Positions 9,739-19,351 of a stretch of 64,000 nucleotides of DNA are shown piece by piece. Source of the stretch: an uncultured Pseudocitrobacter sp. Lineage in GTDB: Bacteria; Pseudomonadota; Gammaproteobacteria; Enterobacterales; Enterobacteriaceae. Position 1 is the stretch's first letter. Each line of letters opens with the position of its first letter. The notes below the pieces were generated by a model. The model searched no databases, was not told the origin of the DNA, and saw nothing but the letters and a program-made list of their open reading frames with translations. The position numbers and the translations under genes were made by a program. The stretch lies in assembly GCA_913778145.1 (NCBI GenBank), contig CAJYVI010000020.1:1-64000 (forward strand). The letters are read 5' to 3'.

Positions 9739-10893
9739 TCAGTCGTGGCTGACGGTATTCGCTTCGATATACGCAAAATTAATGTCTTCCCCGAGGCCCG
9801 GCCCCTGTGGCAGATGCACAAAGCCATCGGCATCCATCGGGTCAACAATGGTGTTCAGATAAGCCGCGGGCTCATCGTAATCCAGGAACGGGTGCAGCAG
9901 GCCGCGCTCGTACCAGCGACAGTTGCGAATCGCCCCGACCACCGCCAGGCTCGCCGCGCCGTTACCGTGCACTTCGCAATCCATGCCGAAGGATTCCGCC
10001 AGCGCCGCGACCTTCATGGTTGGCGTGATACCGCCGACGCCGTTAGCGCCCGCGCGCAGAATGTCGCAGGCTCCGGCTTTCACCCAGTCGGCGCGGCTGT
10101 GATGTTTACCGCCAAAGCTTTCCGGGCCAATCACCGGAATAGAGAGGTTTTCCGCAAGCCAGGCATAAGACGACATGCTGTCTTCTTCCATCGGCTCTTC
10201 AAACCAGGCAAAGTTGAGTTTTTCCAGCTCTTTACCAATCCACAGCGCTTCGGTGCGGCTGTACCAGTGATAACCGTCAATCATCAGGTCGATATCCGGG
10301 CCAACCGCTTCACGCACGGCGGCGCAGGCTTTGATATCCATTTTCGGGTTCGGCGCAAAAGAGACCGGCGGCATCCAGGTATGCAGCTTAATCGCCTTAT
10401 ACCCGCGCGCCACCAGCGTTTCGGCAAACGCGGCGTACTCTTCCGGTGTGGACAGCCCGCCTTTCAGATCGTCGCCGCACATGGTGCTGCCATACGCGGG
10501 AACTTTGTCGCGAAAGCCCCCCAGCAGTTTATACACTGGCATATTGAGTTTGCGGCCCATTAAATCCCACAGCGCCTGCTCGACAAACGATAGCGCGCGC
10601 TCGGTCAGTTGATGTGCACTCCCGCGCTGCCAGTGCACCAGATCCTGCCAGATGCGCTCGCGGTTAAACGGATCCTGCCCAACCAATACTTTGCGGAAAA
10701 AGGTATTCACCACAAACGGGCGCACGACTTCCGGCGGCGCAAAGGAGTACCCTTTTGTGCCGTCGTCAGCAGTAATGGTTAGCATCGCCATTTTTGCCAG
10801 GCTTTCTGCGCCAGGGTGCGAGTGACCTGCACTGTCGGAAACCCGACGGGTGGGATACTGGAATACGGTGACGTTTACGGATTCGATTTTCAT
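9739..10893 (-). CDS. Enolase-superfamily (mandelate racemase-like) enzyme, probable acid-sugar dehydratase
   Basis: A 384-residue cytoplasmic enzyme of the mandelate racemase/muconate lactonizing family. The N-terminal capping domain is followed by a TIM barrel. Readable catalytic elements are K169-x-H171 at the end of strand 2, metal ligands in the D206, FEEP (232-235) and GPE (E258) motifs, and a D277/H309 dyad as in mandelate racemase. Such enzymes abstract a proton alpha to a carboxylate; most bacterial members with a His-Asp dyad dehydrate sugar acids. It is the first gene of the six-gene operon and so probably processes what the ABC importer brings in. K-x-H instead of K-x-K sets it apart from glucarate and mandelate enzymes. 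Substrate unknown. Confidence 0.85.
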   Translation of the reverse strand: MKIESVNVTVFQYPTRRVSDSAGHSHPGAESLAKMAMLTITADDGTKGYSFAPPEVVRPFVVNTFFRKVLVGQDPFNRERIWQDLVHWQRGSAHQLTERALSFVEQALWDLMGRKLNMPVYKLLGGFRDKVPAYGSTMCGDDLKGGLSTPEEYAAFAETLVARGYKAIKLHTWMPPVSFAPNPKMDIKACAAVREAVGPDIDLMIDGYHWYSRTEALWIGKELEKLNFAWFEEPMEEDSMSSYAWLAENLSIPVIGPESFGGKHHSRADWVKAGACDILRAGANGVGGITPTMKVAALAESFGMDCEVHGNGAASLAVVGAIRNCRWYERGLLHPFLDYDEPAAYLNTIVDPMDADGFVHLPQGPGLGEDINFAYIEANTVSHD

Positions 10894-10959
10894 TATGTGT
10901 CCTTAGGTATCTTGCAAGTTGGCTTAACCGACGCCACAACCCTGTGACTTTCACTTTCC

Positions 10960-10997
10960 GGCAAACCGGTTTCAAGTAATTGAAAAGGCGTTTCAAC
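10960..10997. promoter_or_regulatory. Candidate operator cluster upstream of the enzyme/ABC operon
   Basis: AAACCGGTTT (10963-10972), a perfect 10-bp palindrome, overlaps an alternating series TTTCAA (10970), TTGAAA (10980) and TTTCAA (10991). These form the inverted repeats TTTCAA-GTAA-TTGAAA and TTGAAA-AGGCG-TTTCAA. The cluster lies about 70-100 bases before the first gene of the leftward operon. No dedicated regulator gene is adjacent. This is a pattern observation only. Confidence 0.4.
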
Positions 10998-11140
10998 AGG
11001 TAATCTAAGCACAAAATATGAGGCCTGCCTCGGACATATCCCGCTAACGGCTGACTATTTTTTGGGCATAAGCACGAGAGCGCGTGACTGTTTTCACAAA
11101 AGGAGGGAGAAATGTGAGGGGGATCGTTACGAGAAAAGGT

Positions 11141-11168
11141 AAACCCGGCGAGGCAAAAACTCGCCGGG
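11141..11168 (-). terminator. fbaB terminator
   Basis: A 9-bp stem CCCGGCGAG / CTCGCCGGG (11144-11152 and 11160-11168) lies just after the fbaB stop and, read leftward, is followed by only a short TTT run. Confidence 0.7.
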
Positions 11169-11176
11169 AAAGGTCA

Positions 11177-12229
11177 TTACGCGATGGTGACTTTACCGTC
11201 CAGATACACATCCTGAACCGCGTTGATCAACTGCACGCCATCGGCCATTGATTTCTTGAAGGCTTTACGCCCCAGAATCAGGCCCATACCGCCCGCACGT
11301 TTATTGATAACCGCCGTACGCACCGCGTCGGAAAGGTCGGTTTCACCGCCCGCCGCACCGCCGGAGTTAATCAACCCGGCGCGGCCCATATAGCAGTTCG
11401 CCAGCTGGTAGCGCACCAGGTCAATCGGATTCTCGCTGGTGAGTTTGCTGTAGACGCGATCGTCCGTATAGCCAAAGTTCACCGCTTTATAGCCGCCGTT
11501 ATTCTCGGCCATTTTCTGTTTCACGATATCCGCGCCGATGGTCGCAGCCAGATGGTTCGCCTGCCCGGTCAGGTCAGCGGAAACGTGGTAGTCCACGCCA
11601 TCTTTCTTGAACGCCGGGTTACGCAGGTAGGCCCACAGCACGGTGACCATCCCCAGTTCATGCGCGCGTTCAAAGGCGGCAGAGATCTCTTCAATCTGGC
11701 GGCGAGACTCTTCAGAGCCGAAATAGATGGTTGCGCCCACGGCAACGGCGCCCAGGTTGAATGCCTGCTCGACGCTTGCATACAGCGTCTGGTCGAAGGT
11801 GTTCGGGTAGCTCAGGGTTTCGTTGTGATTGAGCTTAACGAGGAATGGAATGCGGTGCGCGTAACGACGCGAAACAGAAGCCAGCACGCCGTAGGTTGAC
11901 GCCACGCAGTTACAGCCTGCTTCAATCGCCAGTTCGACGATGTTTTTCGGATCAAAATAGAGCGGGTTAGCTGCAAACGACGCACCGGCGGAGTGCTCCA
12001 CGCCCTGGTCAACGGGCAGAATAGATAAGTAGCCGGTTCCGGCCAGACGTCCGGTATTATAAAGCGTTTGCATGTTTCGCAGTACGGCTGGGGGACGGTT
12101 GTTGTCCATCATCACCCGGTCAACGTAATCGTGGCCCGGCAGGTAGAGTTGATCGGCTGGAATAGTCATACAACGATGCTGTAAAAGGCTGTCGGCGTCT
12201 TTGCCAAGCAATTGCGTAATATCAGTCAT
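11177..12229 (-). CDS. fbaB: Class I fructose-bisphosphate aldolase FbaB
   Basis: Cleaves fructose 1,6-bisphosphate to dihydroxyacetone phosphate and glyceraldehyde 3-phosphate by a Schiff-base mechanism, favoured in gluconeogenic growth. The protein is 350 residues, the E. coli length, when read from the ATG at 12229 ([10 protein letters not shown]), which has a GGGAGC ribosome site; an upstream in-frame ATG would add 33 unrelated residues. The Schiff-base lysine lies in GADIVKQKM, and the DHNA/DeoC-family barrel is complete. In K-12 the gat operon lies beside it; here its left neighbour is the enolase-superfamily operon. It is divergent from yegT. Confidence 0.96.
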   Translation of the reverse strand: MTDITQLLGKDADSLLQHRCMTIPADQLYLPGHDYVDRVMMDNNRPPAVLRNMQTLYNTGRLAGTGYLSILPVDQGVEHSAGASFAANPLYFDPKNIVELAIEAGCNCVASTYGVLASVSRRYAHRIPFLVKLNHNETLSYPNTFDQTLYASVEQAFNLGAVAVGATIYFGSEESRRQIEEISAAFERAHELGMVTVLWAYLRNPAFKKDGVDYHVSADLTGQANHLAATIGADIVKQKMAENNGGYKAVNFGYTDDRVYSKLTSENPIDLVRYQLANCYMGRAGLINSGGAAGGETDLSDAVRTAVINKRAGGMGLILGRKAFKKSMADGVQLINAVQDVYLDGKVTIA

Positions 12230-12476
12230 AGCGATGCTCCCGTAATGCCAACGTCGTGTCGGCGTGAATTTCCTGCCCGGAATTTTTGGGCAGCAATAAG
12301 TCTGGTCGTGGATACGGGAATTTTCCATTCCAGGGGCATTTTTAAGCGCAATCTGCTGGAACGATTCATGGACGGTAAAGTGTTACAGAGGTCAAATTTT
12401 CACCTTAAAGGTATTTAAAAGGTATTACATGATGGTATTGTCTCTACGTACCTTACCTGTCATGAAGGATTTAAAG

Positions 12477-13760
12477 ATGAAAACTACAGTAAAGCTGTCG
12501 TTCATGATGTTCATTGAGTGGTTTATCTGGGGAGCATGGTTTGTTCCCCTGTGGCTATGGCTGAATAAGAGCGGATTTACGGCAGGCGAAATTGGCTGGT
12601 CTTATGCCTGTACGGCGATTGCGGCGATCCTCTCGCCGATTCTGGTCGGCTCGCTGACGGACCGTTTTTTCTCAGCACAGAAGGTTCTCGCGGTGCTGAT
12701 GTTTGTTGGCGCGGTGTTGATGTATTTTGCCGCACAGCAAACCACGTTTGCCGGGTTTTTCCCGCTGCTGCTCGCCTACTCACTCACCTATATGCCGACC
12801 ATTGCACTGACCAACAGCATCGCCTTTGCCAACGTGCCGGACGTCGAGCGCGACTTCCCACGCATTCGCGTCATGGGCACCATTGGCTGGATAGCCTCTG
12901 GTCTGGTATGCGGCTTCCTGCCGCAAATGATGGGCTATAACGATATTTCACCGACCAACGTTCCTCTGCTGATCACGGCGGGTAGTTCGCTGCTGCTGGG
13001 AATTTTCGCGTTCACGCTGCCGGACACCCCACCGAAAAGTACCGGAAAACTGGACCTCAAAGTGATGCTGGGGCTGGATGCACTGATCCTGCTGCGCGAT
13101 AAAAACTTCCTCGTCTTTTTCTTCTGCTCGTTCCTGTTCGCAATGCCGCTGGCGTTCTACTACATCTTTGCCAACGGATATCTTACCGAAGTGGGTATGC
13201 AAAATGCGACCGGCTGGATGACGCTGGGTCAGTTCTCCGAAATCTTCTTTATGCTGGCACTGCCATTCTTCACCAAACGCTTTGGCATTAAAAAGGTATT
13301 ATTGCTTGGTCTTATTACTGCAGCAATCCGCTATGGATTCTTCGTCTACGGCGGCGCAGAGCAATATTTTACTTACGCCCTGCTGTTCCTCGGCATTTTG
13401 CTGCACGGGGTAAGTTACGATTTCTACTACGTGACGGCCTACATCTATGTGGATAAAAAAGCGCCGGTACACATGCGAACTGCCGCACAAGGGCTTATCA
13501 CCCTCTGCTGCCAGGGTTTTGGCAGCCTGCTCGGCTACCGCATTGGCGGCGTGATGATGGAAAAAATGTTTGCTTATAAAGAGCCGGTGAATGGGTTGAC
13601 CTTTAACTGGGCGGGCATGTGGGGCTTCGGTGCCATCATGATTGCCGTTATCGCTGTGCTGTTTATGATTTTCTTTCGCGAGTCGGACAAAGAGATCACC
13701 GCAATTAAGGTGCAAAACGACCCACGCGACACTGCACTGACACAAGGGGAAGTAAAATGA
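12477..13760 (+). CDS. yegT: YegT nucleoside:H+ symporter-like MFS transporter
   Basis: A 12-span inner-membrane transporter of the NupG/XapB family, 427 residues. The start at 12477 (MKTTVKLSFMMFIEWFIWG) follows an AAGGAT site and matches the E. coli protein; the longer frame from 12429 would add a non-conserved tail. The conserved N-terminal WFIWGAWFVPLW of nucleoside symporters is present. It overlaps yegU by 4 bp. In the yegTUV operon the transporter precedes an ADP-ribosylglycohydrolase and a sugar kinase, which suggests uptake and breakdown of a nucleoside or ribosyl compound. Confidence 0.94.
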   Translation: MKTTVKLSFMMFIEWFIWGAWFVPLWLWLNKSGFTAGEIGWSYACTAIAAILSPILVGSLTDRFFSAQKVLAVLMFVGAVLMYFAAQQTTFAGFFPLLLAYSLTYMPTIALTNSIAFANVPDVERDFPRIRVMGTIGWIASGLVCGFLPQMMGYNDISPTNVPLLITAGSSLLLGIFAFTLPDTPPKSTGKLDLKVMLGLDALILLRDKNFLVFFFCSFLFAMPLAFYYIFANGYLTEVGMQNATGWMTLGQFSEIFFMLALPFFTKRFGIKKVLLLGLITAAIRYGFFVYGGAEQYFTYALLFLGILLHGVSYDFYYVTAYIYVDKKAPVHMRTAAQGLITLCCQGFGSLLGYRIGGVMMEKMFAYKEPVNGLTFNWAGMWGFGAIMIAVIAVLFMIFFRESDKEITAIKVQNDPRDTALTQGEVK

Positions 13761-14761
13761 AAACAGAACGTATTCTTGGCGCGCTGTACGGCCAGGCATT
13801 GGGCGATGCGATGGGAATGCCTTCAGAGCTTTGGCCTCGCTCACGCGTGAAGGCGCATTTTGGCTGGATTGACCGTTTCCTGCCGGGGCCTGCTGAGAAC
13901 AATGCCGCCTGCTATTTTAACCGGGCGGAATTCACTGACGATACCTCAATGGCGCTGTGCCTCGCCGATGCCATTCTGGAGCGTCAAGGGCAGATCGACC
14001 CGGATCTTATTGGCCGTAATATCCTTGCCTGGGCAGAGGGCTTCGACGCGTTCAACAAAAACGTGCTGGGCCCAACCTCCAAAATTGCGCTGAATGCGAT
14101 TCGCGAGGGCAAGCCCGTTAGCGAACTGGAAAACAACGGCGTCACCAACGGCGCGGCGATGCGTGTTTCGCCGCTCGGCTGCTTGCTGCCACCGGGTAAT
14201 CTCGATGATTTTATTGATGACGTGGCGCTGGCCTCCAGCCCGACGCATAAATCCGATCTTGCGGTAGCCGGTGCGGTGGTGGTGGCCTGGGCAATTTCCC
14301 GCGCCATTGATGGCGAACGCTGGCAAACCATCGTCGATTCGCTGCCTGCCGTCGCCCGTCACGCGCAAGAAAAACGCGTGACCACCTTCAGCGCATCGCT
14401 CGCCGCGCGTCTGGAGCTGGCCTTAAATATTGTCCGCAGTGCAAGCGGTACAGAATCCGCCAGCGAGCAGCTTTATCAGCTGGTCGGTGCGGGAACCAGT
14501 ACCATCGAATCCGTTCCGTGCGCCATCGCGATGGTCGAACTGGCGCAGGGCTGCCCAAACCGTTGTGCCATTTTATGCGCAAATCTTGGGGGGGACACGG
14601 ATACGATCGGCGCGATGGCGACCGCAATATGCGGTGCGTTAGGCGGTATTTCGGCGATTGATCCGGCATTGAAGCAGCAGCTCGATGAGGTCAATCAACT
14701 CGATTTTTCCCGCTATGCAACCGCGCTGGCGCAGTATCGCGAGCAACGGGAGGCGTTATGA
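13757..14761 (+). CDS. yegU: YegU ADP-ribosylglycohydrolase-family protein
   Basis: A 334-residue ADP-ribosylation/crystallin J1 family protein. Metal-binding motifs are visible: TDDTS at residues 60-64 and GGDTDTIGA near the C-terminus, together the di-magnesium site of this family; both are intact, so it is probably catalytic. Family members hydrolyse ADP-ribose or similar N-glycosidic bonds. Start and stop overlap yegT and yegV by 4 bp each, pointing to coupled translation. The true substrate is not known. Confidence 0.93.
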   Translation: MKTERILGALYGQALGDAMGMPSELWPRSRVKAHFGWIDRFLPGPAENNAACYFNRAEFTDDTSMALCLADAILERQGQIDPDLIGRNILAWAEGFDAFNKNVLGPTSKIALNAIREGKPVSELENNGVTNGAAMRVSPLGCLLPPGNLDDFIDDVALASSPTHKSDLAVAGAVVVAWAISRAIDGERWQTIVDSLPAVARHAQEKRVTTFSASLAARLELALNIVRSASGTESASEQLYQLVGAGTSTIESVPCAIAMVELAQGCPNRCAILCANLGGDTDTIGAMATAICGALGGISAIDPALKQQLDEVNQLDFSRYATALAQYREQREAL

Positions 14762-15714
14762 ATGTCGCGTCGCGTTTAACCACCTTAGGTAATCGACGTC
14801 CGATAACCGTCGTCGGCGCGGCGGTGATTGACGTGATTGCCGACGCTTATGCCCTTCCCTGGCGCGGCTGCGATATCGAACTGCAACAGCAAAGCGTCAA
14901 TATTGGCGGCTGTGCGTTGAATATTGCCGTGGCGCTCAAACGCCTCGGTATGCATGCCGACAATGCGTTGCCTGTCGGCCAGGGTGTGTGGGCCGAGATC
15001 ATCCGCAATAGTCTGGCTCGAGAGGGGCTTGTCAGTTGCATTGATGGTGTACAGGGCGATAACGGCTGGTGCCTGGCGCTGGTCGAACCGGATGGCGAGC
15101 GCACGTTTATGTCGTTTAGCGGCGTCGAGAATCAGTGGAATGCTGACTGGCTGGGGCAGTTGTCCATCGCTTTGCAAAGCCTGGTGTCGCTTTCAGGTTA
15201 TCAGCTTGCGTCGCCGTGCGGCGAGTTGCTTGTCAGTTGGCTTGAACGCCTGCAAGACGTCACGCCATTTATCGATTTTGGCCCGCGCATTGCCGATATT
15301 CCCGATGCGCTGATGACACGTATTATGGCCTGTAAGCCTGTTATTTCGCTTAATCGCCAGGAAGCCGAAATCGCCGCCGCACGCTTTAACTTACCGACGG
15401 AAACCCGGCAGCTCGGTAATGCATGGCTTGCGACGTTTGGCACACCGCTTATCGTGCGACATGATAAAGAGGGAGCATGGTATTTCAGCCAGGAAGAACA
15501 GGGGCTGGCAGCACCGTTTCCTGTCACGGTCGTTGACACCATCGGCGCAGGTGACAGCCACGCAGGCGGTACGCTGGCCGGACTGGCGTCAGGCTGGACG
15601 CTCGGCGAATCCGTGTTGCTCGGAAACGCGGTGGCGTCCTGGGTGGTCGGTCACCGGGGCGGCGACTGTAGCCCAACGCGCGAAGAACTACTCCTCGCAC
15701 ACAAAGACATATAA
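14758..15714 (+). CDS. yegV: YegV PfkB-family sugar kinase
   Basis: A ribokinase-like kinase of 318 residues. The substrate-side glycine pair is in VNIGGCALNIAVAL (residues 48-60) and the anion-hole/catalytic motif DTIGAGDSHAGG carries GAGD at 263-266 with D266 as the predicted base. It would phosphorylate the sugar released by YegU (inference from the operon). It overlaps yegU by 4 bp, and its 3' end overlaps the convergent yegW by 27 bp. Confidence 0.94.
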   Translation: MNVASRLTTLGNRRPITVVGAAVIDVIADAYALPWRGCDIELQQQSVNIGGCALNIAVALKRLGMHADNALPVGQGVWAEIIRNSLAREGLVSCIDGVQGDNGWCLALVEPDGERTFMSFSGVENQWNADWLGQLSIALQSLVSLSGYQLASPCGELLVSWLERLQDVTPFIDFGPRIADIPDALMTRIMACKPVISLNRQEAEIAAARFNLPTETRQLGNAWLATFGTPLIVRHDKEGAWYFSQEEQGLAAPFPVTVVDTIGAGDSHAGGTLAGLASGWTLGESVLLGNAVASWVVGHRGGDCSPTREELLLAHKDI

Positions 15715-16434
15715 ATCACTGCGGCAGTGGCTGATGCTGTACTCAATCGGCCGCTGCTGCTGGTCAAGCGCAACCTGTTTGATAACCAGCACCGGGATTT
15801 TTTCATCCATCCGGATATGCGACTGAAATTCAGCATCCGGCATCCGGGCGCTGACGCGGGAACGCGTGCGTTGCGGGAAAATGTGCTGGCTGCGAAAATA
15901 GTCATACAGGGAAACGCCAATCTCATCCACATCATGAATCAACTGGGCGGGAACCCAGGACTCTTCAATAGATACGGCCTCTTCATCCACATACCGAATA
16001 CGTTTGAGCAGAAAGACGTCGCTTTCTGGCGTAACGGCCAGCTGTGAAGCCACCTCTTCCGGGCAGGGAACAATACGCTTATTCACCCACAGGGTATCCG
16101 GTTTTTTCCCCCGCAGCACAACCTGTTGCGAAAATCCGCGTGCTTCCTTCAGGGAATATTCGAAAATATTATTGATTTGCGTGCCGTAACCGCGGGCACG
16201 TGTAACCACGCCTTCATCTTCCAGCGTTTGCATCGCTTTTCGCACCGTTATACGCGACACGCCCGTTAACTGGCTCAGGTCACGTTCACCCGGCAGAATA
16301 TTGCCATGCTCAAGTATTCCGCTGCGTACGGCGTTTTTCACCGTTTCAGCAAACTTCAGATACAGCGGCGTATTATCCGCCGCAGCAATACGCTCAGTAA
16401 TTTGCGCAATTAGCCGTGTATGTGATTGTTCCAT
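15688..16434 (-). CDS. yegW: YegW GntR-family regulator
   Basis: A 248-residue GntR/HutC regulator: the N-terminal winged helix (residues about 15-85, with LTGVSRITVRKAMQTLEDEG) is followed by a UTRA ligand-binding domain. It is encoded convergently to yegTUV and probably controls that operon. Its stop region overlaps the last nine codons of yegV. Confidence 0.94.
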   Translation of the reverse strand: MEQSHTRLIAQITERIAAADNTPLYLKFAETVKNAVRSGILEHGNILPGERDLSQLTGVSRITVRKAMQTLEDEGVVTRARGYGTQINNIFEYSLKEARGFSQQVVLRGKKPDTLWVNKRIVPCPEEVASQLAVTPESDVFLLKRIRYVDEEAVSIEESWVPAQLIHDVDEIGVSLYDYFRSQHIFPQRTRSRVSARMPDAEFQSHIRMDEKIPVLVIKQVALDQQQRPIEYSISHCRSDLYVFVCEE

Positions 16435-16513
16435 TTATCTTTCCCTGCAATGGGCCCCGAGCCAGTATAGGTGGCGCCACGCCGGAAGACTACTCCCGGC
16501 GAGGAAATGGTGT

Positions 16514-17431
16514 TCACTCATTTCGCACGGCGCACTGTAACAACGTAAATGCTTGCTCTACCTGCGGTGGCAACGGTGCGGCATTGCGCATCAACGCTAC
16601 GGTGCGAGTGAGTTCCGGCTGCTGAAGCTGCACCACTTTTAGCTGTGGATCGCAGAGGTGCGCGGTGTAAAGCTGCGGCAAAATTGCCGCCGCCAACCGA
16701 GAGCGCACCAGGCCATACAGAGTTTCAATGTAATCGACGTGATAACGAATATGCAGCTTAAGACGCTGACTCTCGTCCAGCGCCCCCACCAGCCGTTGGA
16801 TATTGCCTTTGGAAAAAACAGCCACATCGCGGCCAGCCAACTGCTGCCACGGGAGATGTGCCGATTGGGCCAGTGGATCGTCGACGTGCAGAACGGCAAC
16901 AAAGGGGTCTTCCAGCACAGGAAAAACCTGTAATGCCGGAGAGACAGAACTGTCCAGCGCGCCAATGCCGAAATCCAGCTGTCCGTTCACTATCTGCGTC
17001 ACTAACGCATCGTTAGTGAGATCGTGAAACTCCACCTTCAGCCGGGGAAATGCCTGCGCCAGCCGTTCAGCTACCGTCGGGAACAATAGCGAACTGACCG
17101 AGGGCACAAGGCCAATGCGCAGGGTACCATCGCCCCCGGCGTCGACAATTTGCCGCATATCGCTGAAGGCCTGCTGGGCAACGTTCAGCACCCGTTCGGC
17201 ATGAGGAAGAATGGCAACGCCCAGTTCTGTCAGCGTCACGGCGGCGGCGGTCCGGTTGACCAGCTTACCGCCCAGCACCGTTTCAATCTGCCGTAGCGCG
17301 CTGCTCAGTGCGGGTTGGCTTATCGCGAGCTTACTGGCGGTGTCGGTGAAGTGGCGCAACCGGGCCAGGGTAACAAAATACTGAAGCTGCTTTAAAGAAA
17401 GTGCCGGAAGCCGTTGCCAGGGTTCAGTCAT
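16514..17431 (-). CDS. LysR-family regulator, divergent from the adenine deaminase
   Basis: A 305-residue LysR protein with the helix-turn-helix at residues 14-72 (FTDTASKLAISQPALSSALRQIE) and a periplasmic-binding-protein-like effector domain from about 95. It lies 138 bases from ade in divergent orientation, the classic arrangement for a LysR regulator acting on the neighbouring gene. Since ade also has a PurR box, control may be double. This gene takes the place of yegX in the K-12 order. Confidence 0.88.
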   Translation of the reverse strand: MTEPWQRLPALSLKQLQYFVTLARLRHFTDTASKLAISQPALSSALRQIETVLGGKLVNRTAAAVTLTELGVAILPHAERVLNVAQQAFSDMRQIVDAGGDGTLRIGLVPSVSSLLFPTVAERLAQAFPRLKVEFHDLTNDALVTQIVNGQLDFGIGALDSSVSPALQVFPVLEDPFVAVLHVDDPLAQSAHLPWQQLAGRDVAVFSKGNIQRLVGALDESQRLKLHIRYHVDYIETLYGLVRSRLAAAILPQLYTAHLCDPQLKVVQLQQPELTRTVALMRNAAPLPPQVEQAFTLLQCAVRNE

Positions 17432-17499
17432 GATGGGTTTCGCATTGTCCGTTTGTTGCAGAATAACCTTTTCTTATCAGGTGATAAATTTTTTCAGCG

Positions 17500-17515
17500 A
17501 GGCAAACGTTTGCCA
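17500..17515. promoter_or_regulatory. PurR box upstream of ade
   Basis: AGGCAAACGTTTGCCA contains a perfect 14-bp palindrome and matches the PurR operator consensus (ACGCAAACGTTTNCGT) at the CAAACGTTT core. It lies 54 bases upstream of the ade start, in the ade-lysR gap. Confidence 0.85.
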
Positions 17516-17569
17516 TCACCTTTCACACTTCGTAAAGTAGCGCCCATATTGAATAACCGGACGATATCT

Positions 17570-19351
17570 ATGCTTACCACTGCCTCCCTTCGCCGCCGGG
17601 CGATAGACGCCGCAAAAGGCGACGCGCCTTTCGACCTCCTGCTTACCGATGCCCGCATTGTGGATATGGTCACCGGCGAAATTCGTGAAGCGGATGTGGG
17701 TATCGTTGGTGACATGATTGCCAGCGTACATCCGCGCGGTAGTCGCAGCGATGCAGCAGAGACGCACTCGCTGGCAGGCGCTTACCTCTCACCGGGTTTT
17801 ATCGACACCCACGTGCACCTGGAAAGTTCGCATCTCCTCCCCGCCCGTTACGCGGAAATTGTGCTGGCGCAGGGCACGACTGCGGTGTTTTGGGATCCCC
17901 ACGAGCTGGCGAACGTACTGGGCGTGGAAGGCGTGCGTTTTGCCATCGATGCCAGTCGCAATCTTCCGCTGCACGTGATGATTGCTGCACCGTCCAGCGT
18001 GCCCTCCACGCCGGGGCTGGAGATGTCAGGCGCTGATTTCGCAGGTGCGGAGATGGAAACCATGCTCAACTGGCCGGAAGTGAGTGGCGTGGCGGAAGTG
18101 ATGGATATGCACGGCGTACTCAACGGCAGCACGCGGATGCAGGAAATTCTTGGCTGCGGCTTACAAAGCGGTAAGCTGATTGAAGGGCACGCGCGCGGGC
18201 TGAGCGGGGCCGGGTTACAGGCTTATCTCGCCGCGGGCGTAACGTCGGATCATGAACTCACCTCCGCCGAAGATGCGCTGGAAAAGCTACGCGCCGGGCT
18301 GACGCTGGAAATTCGGGGTTCGCATCCTTATCTGCTGCCGGATATCGTGGCGGCGCTGAAGACGCTCCCGCATCTCTCCTCGCAGATTACCCTCTGCACC
18401 GATGATGTGCCCCCGGATATGCTGCTGGAAAAAGGCGGTATCGTGGCGCTGCTGAATCTGTTGATTGAGCACGGTTTACCCGCCGTCGATGCACTGCGTT
18501 TCGCAACGTTAAACGGCGCGCTACGGCTTAAGCGCGATGATTTAGGGCTGATTGCCGCCGGTCGCCGCGCGGATTTAGTGGTGCTGGATTCCCTGCAAAC
18601 GATTCGAGCACGTCAGGTCTACGTCGGCGGAAAACTGATTGCCCGCGATGGCGCAATGATTGAACCGCTGGCGGTGAGTCACGCTGCATTGCCAAATACC
18701 ATGCATCTTTCGCCGCTCGGCCCGGACGATTTCGCCCTGCGCATCGCCGATATTGAGCATGGCAATGCGCGGCTGAAACATATTCGTGGCGCGCGTTTTA
18801 CCGAATGGGGCGAAGTCGATGTGCAAATCCGCGAGGGCCGCGTGGTGCTGCCTGCCGGATTCAGCCTGATATGGGTTCAGCATCGCCATGGTCGCCACGA
18901 GGCAAAACCGCAAATCGCCCTGCTGGAAGGCTGGGGTGAACTTCAGGGAGCGATTGCTACCAGCTACTCGCACGATTCGCATAACCTGGTGGTGCTGGGA
19001 CGCTCTCCGCAAGAAATGGCGCTGGCCGCCAATACTCTGATTGCCAGCGGCGGCGGGATGGCGCTGGCGCAGCATGGCGAGATAGTCGCCCACGTGGCGA
19101 TGCCGATTGCCGGCATGCTCTCGGATCTTCCAGCCCCGGAACTGGCGGCCGCATTCCGCAATCTGCGCGAACGTAGCGGCGACATTGCCGACTGGCAGCC
19201 GCCGTATCGGGTATTTAAGGCCATTGAAGGCACCTGCCTTGCCTGTAACGCCGGGCCGCATCTGACGGATTTGGGGCTTACCGATGGCGCAACGCGTCAG
19301 ATTGTCGACCCGCTTATTCACTCTTCGCATCAGGAAAGGAGCGCCCACTAA
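17570..19351 (+). CDS. ade: Adenine deaminase
   Basis: Converts adenine to hypoxanthine and ammonia in purine salvage. The protein is 593 residues from the ATG at 17570 (MLTTASLRRR); a longer frame from 17414 would cross the PurR box and overlap the LysR gene, so it was not used. The amidohydrolase metal motif HVHLESSH is at residues 81-88, the second metal block is SDHELTS, and the C-terminal adenine-deaminase domain follows (GGGMALAQHGEIVAHVAMPIAG). It is followed with no gap by a purine permease. E. coli Ade (YicP) is encoded elsewhere in that genome and is poorly expressed; here the gene pair has a PurR operator. Confidence 0.93.
   Translation: MLTTASLRRRAIDAAKGDAPFDLLLTDARIVDMVTGEIREADVGIVGDMIASVHPRGSRSDAAETHSLAGAYLSPGFIDTHVHLESSHLLPARYAEIVLAQGTTAVFWDPHELANVLGVEGVRFAIDASRNLPLHVMIAAPSSVPSTPGLEMSGADFAGAEMETMLNWPEVSGVAEVMDMHGVLNGSTRMQEILGCGLQSGKLIEGHARGLSGAGLQAYLAAGVTSDHELTSAEDALEKLRAGLTLEIRGSHPYLLPDIVAALKTLPHLSSQITLCTDDVPPDMLLEKGGIVALLNLLIEHGLPAVDALRFATLNGALRLKRDDLGLIAAGRRADLVVLDSLQTIRARQVYVGGKLIARDGAMIEPLAVSHAALPNTMHLSPLGPDDFALRIADIEHGNARLKHIRGARFTEWGEVDVQIREGRVVLPAGFSLIWVQHRHGRHEAKPQIALLEGWGELQGAIATSYSHDSHNLVVLGRSPQEMALAANTLIASGGGMALAQHGEIVAHVAMPIAGMLSDLPAPELAAAFRNLRERSGDIADWQPPYRVFKAIEGTCLACNAGPHLTDLGLTDGATRQIVDPLIHSSHQERSAH

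Noticed and set aside
9721-10563. 280-codon plus-strand frame
   Set aside because: Antisense to the enolase-superfamily gene, which has catalytic motifs.
12230-12328. 33-residue N-terminal extension of FbaB
   Set aside because: Not present in the E. coli protein; the ATG at 12229 has the ribosome site and gives the known 350-residue length.
17414-17569. 52-residue N-terminal extension of adenine deaminase
   Set aside because: It would run through the PurR box and overlap the divergent LysR gene; the extra residues do not fit the family.
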